A stretch of 64,000 bases of DNA from Bacillus sp. MM2020_1. GTDB taxonomy: Bacteria; Bacillota; Bacilli; Bacillales; Cytobacillaceae. A model generated the notes under the pieces. The model saw only the letters and a program-made list of their open reading frames with translations, did no database searches and was not told the origin of the DNA. Position numbers and translations under genes: made by a program. Shown here in pieces: positions 35,601 through 43,217 of this stretch; position 1 is the first letter of the stretch; the number at the start of each line of letters is the position of its first letter. The DNA lies in assembly GCA_011250595.1 (NCBI GenBank), contig JAANMP010000009.1, forward strand, positions 62,001 through 126,000, given 5' to 3'.

Positions 35601-35815
35601 TTGGCAAACTGGCTGCGAAGCTCGGGACCATTGCGATCTTCTCCACTCGCTTTTCCATAGATTGCATAACTGATGGCATCAAAAATCGTTGTTTTTCCGG
35701 AACCGGTTTTACCAGAAATAACAAACATTGTCCGATTCCCTAGGGCGGTAAAGTTAATTTCTTCATTTCCTGCATAAGGACCGAATGCTTGCATAGTCAG
35801 TTTTAACGGTTTCAT
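32678..35815 (-). CDS. sbcC: Nuclease SbcCD subunit C
   Basis: This 1045-residue SMC-like ATPase has an N-terminal Walker A (SGKTGSGKTTIFDAI, near residue 35), long coiled coils broken by a zinc-hook CPVCG near residue 520, a C-terminal signature LSGGESFKASLSLALGLA and Walker B MFIDEGFGTLD. It forms the hairpin-cleaving MR complex with SbcD. Its ATG overlaps the sbcD stop (ATGA). The 52-bp hairpin-forming array lies directly downstream. Confidence 0.95.
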   Translation of the reverse strand: MKPLKLTMQAFGPYAGNEEINFTALGNRTMFVISGKTGSGKTTIFDAISYAIYGKASGEDRNGPELRSQFAKDELLTEVSLDFSLRNKAYSITRSPQQLKKKEKGDGYTQLGAKAELYMWAENGEKKLLASKINDVEEKIKEIMLIDANQFRQILMIPQGEFRKLLTSDSKDKELILQRLFHTQLYKMVEDKLKEEATELKRTVDDQVQLRNEAIRRIQAVTNEELRGYLDADSVNDTIIMPLLQAEIAGMGEVLEQLNNQMKEKVQEQDKLKGQLFEAEAILKQLQTKEELKGQKARLVSQEEVFIEKEQQVHRAQKAALLAKQEELCHRLKREVDQHEANLKSIQLEIEKWAGLLKQHEQQLQLELEREGERQAALDEVNRLINMKEDVYSFAALLKETKNKDAELKAAKEKHTQTEQLLEQLGTQIGFLNQQKEEIEKGKLTYLENEGRIEKLNSELDRYEKFETLLGRLQKAEQTLKATTARYENTTARFTDARAMVENLERKWMHGQAAILAAKLQSGEACPVCGSEHHPSPAIQHDDSIPTEEEMKAAKAQAAKWEKEKSADEAQFYQNQSLVATQGEAVTEILQEISMVRPDFTESDLPHAKLDSATAKNQLVQNQEKLAAQIKQLDKVRLDLEKRESEKIRVQNTIHQISAQVNELTAQFTEKKTNLSRMMQVIPENLRSEAEYEKALASSRNRRETLIKQLEEAQKQLQMVNEKLSNEKARLLDAEKHFASKQQELETEREIFINKLAEQGFEKYGMYATSKRTEVEIRSLESEIRSYREELRSVSDRLKELTDLLIDVKTPDVEGLKLELAKVSSEIDALNQQLTNLFVKKRDNEEIYLRVEGLNEQMKVLEERYKLIGHLYEIAKGQNNFRVTFERYVLAAFLDDILREANGRLRKMTSGRFQLLRKTDRSKGNAQSGLELLVFDQYTGQERHVKTLSGGESFKASLSLALGLADVVQNYAGGVSLETMFIDEGFGTLDPESLDQAIEALMDIQSSGRLVGIISHVPELKERIDVRLEVMADQTGSRTEFKFNN

Positions 35816-36957
35816 TTCAATCCCTCTTCCCTTAACACTTTTTCAATTACCTCGGTCATAGCCTCTTTTTTATCAAGCGAAAATTCAGAGGTCGTCATTT
35901 CTGAGTAAAATTGTTCAAACAACTCAAGCTCCGACTTTTTTTCGCTTCGAATCGAAGTGAAGGATTGTTTTTTCTTTAAATCGGTTATATCTATTTTTCT
36001 CTCAAGATGGAGGACGTTCGGGTACACTTGACGTAACTTATTAATCGGGTCAATTAAGGCTCCTTCATCAAGGAGAGTGATTTTTAAATAATCATCGACC
36101 GTTTCTTTTTCATAAAAATAAGGATCCAGTAATTGTTCAAGCTGACCTTCTAGTTCACGCATATCATGTTTAGGTTTAAGCGAGCGGTACCGATGGGTAA
36201 AGTTCCCTTTATCGTCGATTTCAATAATAGAAATCGACTTTTTTTGTTTTGCTTCCGAGAAAGAATATTTTAAGAGGGAGCCAGAATATTTCACCTTGTG
36301 ATGATTAATGGCATCTGGACTGTGTAAGTGTCCAAGCGCGGTATAGGAAAACGGTTCGAACAATTCAGCCCCAACACAGCCGGACCCGCCTACTGATAAG
36401 ACACGTTCAGAATCGGACGTTTGCCCTCCTAATACAAAGGCATGTCCAACTAAAATATTGGGCTCGTTAGGATTAAGATTTTCCTCCACTTTGCCAATGA
36501 GAGCTTTCATCGCTTCTTGATGGGAATGGATCGAATCATCCCCAAGAAGTTGACGGACCACTCCGGGCTCTGCATAAGGAACTAGATAGAAGTTTACTCC
36601 GTTTATTCGCACAGGAGTGAAACTGTTTGATAATTTTCCCGAAAGATAAAATTGACTGTGCTTATACCAGGAGCTCCCGAATGAAAGTCGCTCGGCACTA
36701 TCGTGGTTTCCAGCAATCGCGACTACTGGTGTTTTTAATTCAACATTAATTTTAAAAAGCATTTCATCAAGTAATTCCACAGCATCGGTAGGAGGTACAG
36801 AGCGATCATACAAGTCCCCTGCAATGACTACTGCATCCGGCTTTTCTTCGGCGACGATGTCCACAAATTGCTCAAGGACTTCGCGCTGATTTTCTGTCAT
36901 ATAGACCCCATGGACTAATTTACCTAAATGCCAATCAGCTGTATGGATAAATTTCAT
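35812..36957 (-). CDS. sbcD: Nuclease SbcCD subunit D
   Basis: This 381-residue Mre11-type phosphoesterase has the metal motifs HTADWHLGK (residue 4), AGDLYDR, AGNHDS near residue 84, GHAFVLGGQ and TALGHLHSPD. With SbcC it cuts hairpins and protein-blocked DNA ends. First gene of the sbcDC operon. Confidence 0.96.
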   Translation of the reverse strand: MKFIHTADWHLGKLVHGVYMTENQREVLEQFVDIVAEEKPDAVVIAGDLYDRSVPPTDAVELLDEMLFKINVELKTPVVAIAGNHDSAERLSFGSSWYKHSQFYLSGKLSNSFTPVRINGVNFYLVPYAEPGVVRQLLGDDSIHSHQEAMKALIGKVEENLNPNEPNILVGHAFVLGGQTSDSERVLSVGGSGCVGAELFEPFSYTALGHLHSPDAINHHKVKYSGSLLKYSFSEAKQKKSISIIEIDDKGNFTHRYRSLKPKHDMRELEGQLEQLLDPYFYEKETVDDYLKITLLDEGALIDPINKLRQVYPNVLHLERKIDITDLKKKQSFTSIRSEKKSELELFEQFYSEMTTSEFSLDKKEAMTEVIEKVLREEGLK

Positions 36958-37106
36958 CTACTCACCCCAATAATTTTATTCTGCCTTTTTTCCAATACTA
37001 CTATTATAGCAAAATACAAAAAAGAATGAGCTTGGAAATGCTAGCAGATTACTGGAATTATGGGTATTTATACTAGGGAGGAGATTTGATACGCTTTTAA
37101 AATACA

Positions 37107-37139
37107 AAAAACAGCCCGGAACCATGTCCGGGCTGTTAT
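37107..37139 (-). terminator. Terminator downstream of the cold shock gene
   Basis: AACAGCCCGGA / TCCGGGCTGTT stem followed on the minus strand by T6. Confidence 0.88.
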
Positions 37140-37153
37140 AATAGATTACAATA

Positions 37154-37354
37154 TTATTTTTTAGTTACGTTAGCTGCTTGTGGTCCACGAGCTCCTTCAA
37201 CTACTTCGAAAGATACTTCTTGACCTTCTTCTAAAGTTTTGAAACCTTCAGTTTGGATTGCAGAATAATGAACGAAAACGTCGTTACCATCTTCAGCTTC
37301 GATGAATCCAAAACCTTTTTCTGAGTTAAACCATTTTACTTTACCGTTTTTCAT
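37154..37354 (-). CDS. Cold shock protein (CspB/CspD family)
   Basis: This 66-residue OB-fold protein has RNP1 KGFGFIE and RNP2 VFVHYSAI; it is an RNA chaperone that melts mRNA structure in the cold and in growth. The start is ATG 37354, after a perfect AGGAGG, giving [17 protein letters not shown] leader of about 150 nt is typical of csp genes regulated by RNA structure. Confidence 0.96.
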   Translation of the reverse strand: MKNGKVKWFNSEKGFGFIEAEDGNDVFVHYSAIQTEGFKTLEEGQEVSFEVVEGARGPQAANVTKK

Positions 37355-37510
37355 GAAAAAAAATCCTCCTATTGGCTTATACACGTAAGCCATGTGTAAA
37401 TTCACCAAATTACAACGTGATAGCTTTACCTTCATTTCCTCATCCAAACATCGGTTATAACTTTGAACAAGCTTGTAATATAAATCTAATCTCGTGCAAC
37501 GGCTGATTAA

Positions 37511-37540
37511 ATTTTAGCATTCTATTAGTCTTGATGTCAA
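37511..37540 (-). promoter_or_regulatory. Sigma-A promoter of the cold shock gene
   Basis: TTGACA (37540-37535), 18 nt, TAAAAT (37516-37511); start near 37504, leaving a long 5' leader. Confidence 0.65.
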
Positions 37541-37684
37541 TAAAGGTCAACCCAAGAAAAACCTTCATAAATCTACAATTCTACCTTATTTCCGAAGTAT
37601 TTTCGACTTAATTCGACACCCCTTAAAGGTGCCTTTCCATCTTAAAAAACGAACCGATTTTAGTGAGGTTTTACCGTCTGCTTG

Positions 37685-39496
37685 CTATTTTTCAATCTTG
37701 CTATGTTGGGAAGTTGGGAGAACAGCCATATTACGGTCAATTTTCCCAATCCGACACTTGATTCCTTTAATGATATCCTTTACAAGTAACTCTAAACCAA
37801 TATATGTTAACGATGGGAAATCCGCAAATAGCTTTTTCACCTCCCACTTCAGTTCATTCTTCCCGCAAATACTATGTCGATTAATTTTGTCGACTTCTTC
37901 CTTTATTTTCGCCATTTCAAGTTTTTGTTTGTCGGCAGGAAGGAGTACGATTTCGTCTAAACGCTTCAGGAATTCAACGGATTTTGCAATTTTAATCGCT
38001 ACTTCATCGTGAACTTCTTTGGTAATGATCCCATTTCTGTATTTGAATTCACTTAATTTTAAGGCTGAATCATAGGTAGCCCTGACAATGTCTTCTCTCG
38101 TCATTTTATTGGTTTCATAGCTTAGCATATTTTTCCATGAGGGTTGTTTCATTGCCTCGCGGAAGTCCTCAAGCTTATGGCAGAACTTCTTATAACCATA
38201 TTTTTCAGGATTTTCAAACGCTGGGCTGCCTGGGTCAAGAAAAGGAGAAAGCGGTGCGACAAAGTACGAAATTTGCTGACTTTCACCGCACTGTTTGTGA
38301 ATAATTTCACAAAAATCAACATTACGCATTGCACTGTCATAATCTTGATTAGGTATCCCCGTCATGAAGAATAAATCAATTTTAGCGCAGCCATGTTGTA
38401 GTGCAAATTGGAGCATTTCGATTACCTTTGCATTCGTGCATGGGAGTTTCCCATTATATTTTCGAATATCTTCATCAGCCGATTCAAGCGTAAGCTCAAT
38501 ACTATATTTAGGCATTGCTTTGTTTAAGCGCCTGAAAAATTCGTCATCAGCATAATTGAATAACTCAAAGACTATTTCATTTTTTAAATTCATTTTTTCT
38601 AAGCCGCTCAGGAATTCATCTACGTACTCTTTGCCGCCTTGTCTAATATCGTTTAATAAGAAGATTGGGGCACGTGTGAATCTTTGGATCAATGCAATAT
38701 CCTCAAGCATTTTTTTTGGTGACCGCATGACAAGTTTTTTTCGATTACAATTGAGCTCATAGGCGTCCTTGGAACCACCACAAATCAGACAATTGTAAGT
38801 GCACCCTTTGGAAGTTAGAATGGCTGTGTTTGGATACTGCAGCCAGCCCTTATAGGGTAAAGGATCTAAGAGATTAAAATACTTAAAGACAGACCGAATA
38901 ATATAACGGTAGCCAGGTAGATTAAATTCATCTAGACTATCTGGGACATACGTCATTTCGTTATAACCACGATCATTCCCTTCTTTCCAAGTGAGATTGG
39001 GAATTTCAAAAAAGCTGCCCTCTTCTTTTTTCTCTAACTTGTTGAGAAGCATTAGAATTAATTTCTCGGTTGTATCACCGCGCATAACGAAATCAATACA
39101 AGGGTACTCAATCAGCTCCTTATGAAAGTATGTGCTGGATAGTCCCCCAAACATAACTGGCGTTTCAGGGTGATATTTCTTGATAATCTTTGCCAACTCC
39201 ACACTGCCATGGGCATGCGGCAGCCAATGAAGATCAATACCAAATGCTTTTGTCTTAATTTTTCTGATTTTCTTTTCGACATCAAAATTTGGATTTAGCA
39301 GCATCCGATTGGCAATATTAATGATCTTTACCTTTAGCCCATAACGCTCAAGATAGTCTCCAATACTCGTCACCCCGATGGGGTACATCTCAAAAACTGG
39401 TGAGGATGGAACAACATCACTGATTGGACCTGTAAACAGCATCTCTTTACGGAAATCATAAACTGTAGGAGGATGCAACAGTACTAAGTCATACAT
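37685..39496 (-). CDS. B12-binding-domain radical SAM protein
   Basis: This 603-residue protein has an N-terminal cobalamin-binding-like domain (1-190: LLHPPTVYDFR, DLHWLPHAHGSVELAKII, VMFGGLSSTYF). A radical SAM domain follows, with CTYNCLICGG near residue 228 and an unusual CxxxCxxC surrounding, then a helical C-terminal region with further cysteines. It fits the family labelled TIGR04190 (Ta0216 type), known in archaea and some Bacillus and uncharacterised. Such enzymes often methylate unactivated carbons. It stands alone between csp and an ArsR gene. Confidence 0.82.
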   Translation of the reverse strand: MYDLVLLHPPTVYDFRKEMLFTGPISDVVPSSPVFEMYPIGVTSIGDYLERYGLKVKIINIANRMLLNPNFDVEKKIRKIKTKAFGIDLHWLPHAHGSVELAKIIKKYHPETPVMFGGLSSTYFHKELIEYPCIDFVMRGDTTEKLILMLLNKLEKKEEGSFFEIPNLTWKEGNDRGYNEMTYVPDSLDEFNLPGYRYIIRSVFKYFNLLDPLPYKGWLQYPNTAILTSKGCTYNCLICGGSKDAYELNCNRKKLVMRSPKKMLEDIALIQRFTRAPIFLLNDIRQGGKEYVDEFLSGLEKMNLKNEIVFELFNYADDEFFRRLNKAMPKYSIELTLESADEDIRKYNGKLPCTNAKVIEMLQFALQHGCAKIDLFFMTGIPNQDYDSAMRNVDFCEIIHKQCGESQQISYFVAPLSPFLDPGSPAFENPEKYGYKKFCHKLEDFREAMKQPSWKNMLSYETNKMTREDIVRATYDSALKLSEFKYRNGIITKEVHDEVAIKIAKSVEFLKRLDEIVLLPADKQKLEMAKIKEEVDKINRHSICGKNELKWEVKKLFADFPSLTYIGLELLVKDIIKGIKCRIGKIDRNMAVLPTSQHSKIEK

Positions 39497-39642
39497 ATTA
39501 AATCACCTTCCTGAATTTCTATAGATTCATTCACTTTAATCGTAATACAATTTTTCGTGGGAAAGTTGGTTTAAATATTACAAAATAACGAGAAATACCA
39601 TAAAATAACATTTTCTCTTTTTTCACTATTAAAATAAGAAAA

Positions 39643-39675
39643 AAATACCGAAGAAAATTAATTCTTCGGTATCGC
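39643..39675 (-). terminator. Terminator overlapping the end of the ArsR-type gene
   Basis: ATACCGAAGAA / TTCTTCGGTAT stem; on the minus strand the upstream arm lies in the last codons, and T7 follows. Confidence 0.8.
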
Positions 39676-40011
39676 TAGATCTTCCTCATCTTCTTTAAAC
39701 TTATCGAGAATCGTGATCGTATCAACGAGATGATTGTTAAAGATTTGCCTTGCAACGGCTAACAATTCAATAATCATCGGGTCCTTCAATGTATAAATGA
39801 CTTTGTTTCCTTCTTTCGTACCGGAAACAATATTCTTCGCTCTTAGGATGGTTAACTGCTGTGAAACGGCTGAACCTTCACTGCCAACAAGGGTTTGAAT
39901 TTCGTTTACATTTTTATCCCCTTCAGCAAGAAGTTCTAAAATGCGGATTCTCAAGGGATGTGCAAGTGCTTTGAAAAATTCCGCTTTAAATTGTTGCATT
40001 TCAAGATTCAA
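39658..40011 (-). CDS. ArsR-family winged-helix regulator
   Basis: This 117-residue protein has the ArsR helix-turn-helix (FKALAHPLRIRILELL, SAVSQQLTILRAKNIVSGTKEGNKVIYTL). It has no cysteine, so the classic metal-sensor site is absent. TTG 40011 with AGGAG 8 nt upstream is preferred over GTG 40020, which overlaps the ribosome site. It lies downstream of the SulP gene, separated by a repeat element, and may regulate that permease. Confidence 0.85.
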   Translation of the reverse strand: MNLEMQQFKAEFFKALAHPLRIRILELLAEGDKNVNEIQTLVGSEGSAVSQQLTILRAKNIVSGTKEGNKVIYTLKDPMIIELLAVARQIFNNHLVDTITILDKFKEDEEDLAIPKN

Positions 40012-40038
40012 ATTGTCCACTCCTATACTTTATTAGAA

Positions 40039-40222
40039 GGCTGTGTAAACCTAGGTAGTTGCTTTACGCTCCAGGCGCTTCGCTTTCCGCAGGCGGTCCG
40101 GCGAGCCTCCTCGTCGCTGCGCTCCTGCGGGGTCTCCCCTGCCCCGTCCTCCCGCAGGAGTCTTCGCGCCTTCCGCTCCAATCAACTTTGCAATAAAATC
40201 AACAATGCCTTATATCACAGTC
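40039..40222. repeat. GC-rich 184-bp intergenic repeat, copy 1
   Basis: A GC-rich island (core 40058-40186) in an AT-rich context, with inverted ends GGCTGTGTAAA and TATCACAGTC. Its 129-bp core is closely matched by 57140-57268, including an identical central stretch with CTGCGGGGTCTCCCC. The right edge lies 3 nt from the SulP stop codon. No ORF with a start site; looks like a non-autonomous mobile element. Confidence 0.8.
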
Positions 40223-40224
40223 TT

Positions 40225-41973
40225 TTAGAAAGTAGCAGTAAGTTTTGCTCTGCTTCCCTCTACTGCCTCCATGGCTGATAGCTTTTTACACTCTCTAAAT
40301 GCGTAATGCTTACAGCCAAGGCATTTATTTTTGTTAATATGCTCAAGGGCATATTGAAGGGCTTCTCCTGTGTGTTCAAAAAAATGCTCCTCGCCAATAA
40401 TTGGATATAGACCAGTCTTTTTCAAGACATTTTCCGGTTGCTGATTTAAACCCGATATCATCACTATACCATTTTTTGAAAAATGACGAACAATACTTGA
40501 TAAAGTTGCTTCTCCCGTCGTATCCATTAACGGAACCTTGCTCATACGCAATAAGAGGATTTTTGGTCGATAATTAATGGTGCTCATGATTGTTTTTTCA
40601 AACGTTTCAGCGGCACCGAAAAATAACGGCCCTTCCACATTAAAAATACTAATTTGCGGGCAGTCATGTGTATCTGAAACGATACCTGTCTCTACCTTTT
40701 CATGTTTATGTTTTCGGTTTGGCAAAGCTTTAGCCGTTACCATAACATCACTCATTCTTTTCGCAAAAAGAATCGCAGACATGACTAAGCCTACCTCAAC
40801 TGCCATCGTCAAATTGACAAAAACGGTTAATAAAAACGTAACGGTTAAGACAAGAGAATCGGTCGATTTTGTTTTAAAAATATGTGAAAACACCTTTCTT
40901 TCACTCATATTCCATGCCACGACCATCAAAATTGGGGCCATACTTGCTAATGGAATAAATGAAGCATATGGTGCGAAAAACAGCAAAACGAGCAAAACAA
41001 CAATCCCATGGATAATTCCGGAAAACGGCGAAATCGCTCCATTTTTAATATTCGTTGCCGTCCGAGCAATCGCACCTGTAGCTGGAATTCCCCCAAACAA
41101 TGGGGTAATCATATTGGCAATTCCCTGCCCAATCAACTCTTTATTGCTGTTGTGCCTGCTATTGGTCATTCCATCAGCCACAACCGCGGATAGCAATGAT
41201 TCGATACCGCCTAACATGGCAATTATGAATGCAGGTTTTATCAGCCTGATTATCATATCTAGGTTCATATTAGGAATATGAAGCTCGGGTAACGTGCTTG
41301 GGATTTGACCATAAGCTGTTCCAATCGTTGCAATTTGACTTGGGTAAAACAATGTTGCGATAACAGAGGAGACCACTAAGCCAATCAGCGGACCAGGTAC
41401 TTTTGGTGCGATTTTTGGCGTAACGATGACTGTTACTAAGCAAATAGCTGCCGTTAGAATACTAAAAATATTTATCGTATCTAAATGAACAAAGATTTCT
41501 TGGACATTTTCAATAAATTCCTCGTGTTTCTTTATTCCCACTAAACCTAAGAAACTAGCAACTTGACCAATAAAAATCGTCACCGCTATCCCTGTTGTGA
41601 ATCCAATCGTTACTGGTCTAGGAATATATTTAATCAGTGAGCCCAGTTTAAATACGCCCATCAATAACAAAATGATACCGGCCATAAATCCGGCGATGAG
41701 GAGATTCTCATAGCCGTAGGTCATTACAATCCCAAATAAAATGGGTATAAACGCACCTGTTGGGCCGCCAATTTGATACTTCGATCCACCAAATAAAGAG
41801 ATAAGAATCCCTGCAACAATCGTCGTGTAGATTCCATACTCCGGCTTCACTCCTGAAGCAATAGCAAAAGCCATCCCAAGTGGAATTGCGATTACCCCGA
41901 CAATCAATCCTGAAAGGAGATCCTTTGGTACACTCCTTAAAGAATAATTATGGAATCTTTTGTCAATAAACAT
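40225..41973 (-). CDS. SulP-family inorganic anion transporter with STAS domain
   Basis: This 582-residue protein has about 12 membrane helices beginning LRSVPKDLLSGLIVGVIAIPLGMAFAIASG, the SulP signature. A cytoplasmic STAS domain (about 440-545, LLRMSKVPLMDTTGEATL) follows. A short extra tail contains CLGCKHYAFREC, a possible metal or redox cluster not common in the family. Candidate substrates are sulfate or bicarbonate. The cys operon in this window lacks cysP, so sulfate uptake is plausible. Confidence 0.9.
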   Translation of the reverse strand: MFIDKRFHNYSLRSVPKDLLSGLIVGVIAIPLGMAFAIASGVKPEYGIYTTIVAGILISLFGGSKYQIGGPTGAFIPILFGIVMTYGYENLLIAGFMAGIILLLMGVFKLGSLIKYIPRPVTIGFTTGIAVTIFIGQVASFLGLVGIKKHEEFIENVQEIFVHLDTINIFSILTAAICLVTVIVTPKIAPKVPGPLIGLVVSSVIATLFYPSQIATIGTAYGQIPSTLPELHIPNMNLDMIIRLIKPAFIIAMLGGIESLLSAVVADGMTNSRHNSNKELIGQGIANMITPLFGGIPATGAIARTATNIKNGAISPFSGIIHGIVVLLVLLFFAPYASFIPLASMAPILMVVAWNMSERKVFSHIFKTKSTDSLVLTVTFLLTVFVNLTMAVEVGLVMSAILFAKRMSDVMVTAKALPNRKHKHEKVETGIVSDTHDCPQISIFNVEGPLFFGAAETFEKTIMSTINYRPKILLLRMSKVPLMDTTGEATLSSIVRHFSKNGIVMISGLNQQPENVLKKTGLYPIIGEEHFFEHTGEALQYALEHINKNKCLGCKHYAFRECKKLSAMEAVEGSRAKLTATF

Positions 41974-42090
41974 ATCAACCCTTCTTATCTTCTTATTTTT
42001 GTATATCTGATTATTTGAATATATGGTAATTCAATTCAGATAGCAAGTATTTTGTTTTAAAAAAATAGAATTTAAATTTAATAAAATTAC

Positions 42091-42119
42091 TTGTTAGTTC
42101 TGTGCGACCATGTTACAAT
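42091..42119 (+). promoter_or_regulatory. Strong sigma-A promoter of a candidate small RNA
   Basis: TTGTTA (42091-42096), 17 nt, TACAAT (42114-42119); predicted start near 42126. Confidence 0.7.
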
Positions 42120-42125
42120 AGCTAA

Positions 42126-42240
42126 GCGATGAGCTGAGTTGTGTAAGTCGAGAAACATTCCTTTTTGGAGCACATGTGGAGTGTGGTTTTTCGCCTCAAT
42201 ACGCGAAAGACGTCTGTGTAAACAGGCGTCTTTTTATTTT
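42126..42240 (+). ncRNA. Candidate structured small RNA, about 112 nt
   Basis: The segment lies between a good promoter and an intrinsic terminator (GACGTCTGT-GTAA-ACAGGCGTC, then T5), with no convincing ORF. Three hairpins can be drawn: ACATTCC/GGAGTGT, TTTCGC/GCGAAA and the terminator. I do not recognise it as a known riboswitch. The next gene has its own promoter (42254-42283), so a separate sRNA is more likely than a leader. A 15-codon ORF from ATG at about 42174 is possible. Confidence 0.55.
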
Positions 42241-42253
42241 TATTTTGTTAAAA

Positions 42254-42283
42254 TTGGCACTTTTTACCTAAGTTTTTTATAAT
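42254..42283 (+). promoter_or_regulatory. Promoter of the AIM24-like gene
   Basis: TTGGCA (42254-42259), 18 nt, TATAAT (42278-42283). Confidence 0.7.
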
Positions 42284-42322
42284 ATATATAGATTTGCATT
42301 TTTAAATAGTGGAGGGAAACGT

Positions 42323-43117
42323 ATGAATAACCATGAAATTGATTACAAGATCTATGGGGATGACATGCAGTTTGTTGAAGTAGAGCTTGATCCACAAGAA
42401 ACGGTTGTTGCTGAAGCAGGAAGCTTTATGATGATGGAAGATGACATACATATGGAGACTATTTTTGGCGATGGAAGCGGTCCTAGTGCTGGAAGCGGCC
42501 TGATGGGTAAGCTGTTTAGCGCCGGTAAACGGGTGCTTACCGGTGAAAGCTTGTTCATGACCGCCTTCACCAATAGCGGCATGGGCCAGAAACGGGTGTC
42601 ATTCGCTTCCCCTTACCCTGGTAAGATTATCCCAATGGACTTAAGCGAATATGGCGGAAAAATCATTTGTCAAAAGGATGCCTTTCTTGCGGCAGCTAAG
42701 GGAGTACAGGTTGGAATTGAATTTCAGCGAAAAATTGGTGCAGGCTTCTTCGGCGGCGAAGGGTTTATCATGCAAAAGTTGGAAGGCGACGGGCTTGCTT
42801 TTGTTCATGCGGGCGGAACGATTATTAAAAAAGACCTTTTACCCGGCCAATCCTTACGAGTGGATACCGGCTGTTTAGTGGCGATGACCAGCAGTGTTAA
42901 CTATGATATCGAATTTGTAAAAGGGGTTAAAACGGCATTGTTTGGCGGGGAAGGCCTTTTCTTTGCTACACTTCGCGGTCCCGGTTCCGTTTGGATTCAA
43001 TCATTGCCATTCAGCCGTCTCGCAAGCCGTGTATTTGCTGCAGCACCTTCTCGCGGCGGGGCGAAAGACGAAGGCAGTATCGCTCGAGGAATTTTTGATA
43101 TGTTTAATGGTGACTGA
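42323..43117 (+). CDS. TIGR00266/AIM24-family protein
   Basis: This 264-residue beta-rich protein (DUF124/AIM24) has [23 protein letters not shown] near the start, repeated glycine-rich strands ([24 protein letters not shown]) and [31 protein letters not shown]. It forms trimeric barrels of unknown role. Bacterial homologues are often near stress or membrane genes. ATG 42323, GGAGGG upstream. Confidence 0.92.
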   Translation: MNNHEIDYKIYGDDMQFVEVELDPQETVVAEAGSFMMMEDDIHMETIFGDGSGPSAGSGLMGKLFSAGKRVLTGESLFMTAFTNSGMGQKRVSFASPYPGKIIPMDLSEYGGKIICQKDAFLAAAKGVQVGIEFQRKIGAGFFGGEGFIMQKLEGDGLAFVHAGGTIIKKDLLPGQSLRVDTGCLVAMTSSVNYDIEFVKGVKTALFGGEGLFFATLRGPGSVWIQSLPFSRLASRVFAAAPSRGGAKDEGSIARGIFDMFNGD

Positions 43118-43122
43118 TTTGG

Positions 43123-43150
43123 GGCAGGATCAATGGATCCTGCTTTTTTT
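43123..43150 (+). terminator. Terminator after the AIM24-like gene
   Basis: GCAGGATC-AATG-GATCCTGC stem plus T7. Confidence 0.85.
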
Positions 43151-43180
43151 AGTTGTTTTTTTAAATTTTGCAGATAGTTG

Positions 43181-43217
43181 TAAAAGACGATTCGAACGAC
43201 CGAATCGTCTTTTTTAT
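43181..43217. terminator. Second terminator, serving the convergent DUF4153 gene
   Basis: AAAAGACGATTCG / CGAATCGTCTTTT stem, T/A runs on both sides, directly at the stop codon of the minus-strand gene. Confidence 0.85.

Noticed and set aside
39958-40278. ORF across the GC-rich repeat copy 1, and a similar one at 57134-57319 in copy 2
   Set aside because: Apparent coding comes from the repeat's GC-rich content; the two copies do not encode the same conserved protein and lack start signals.
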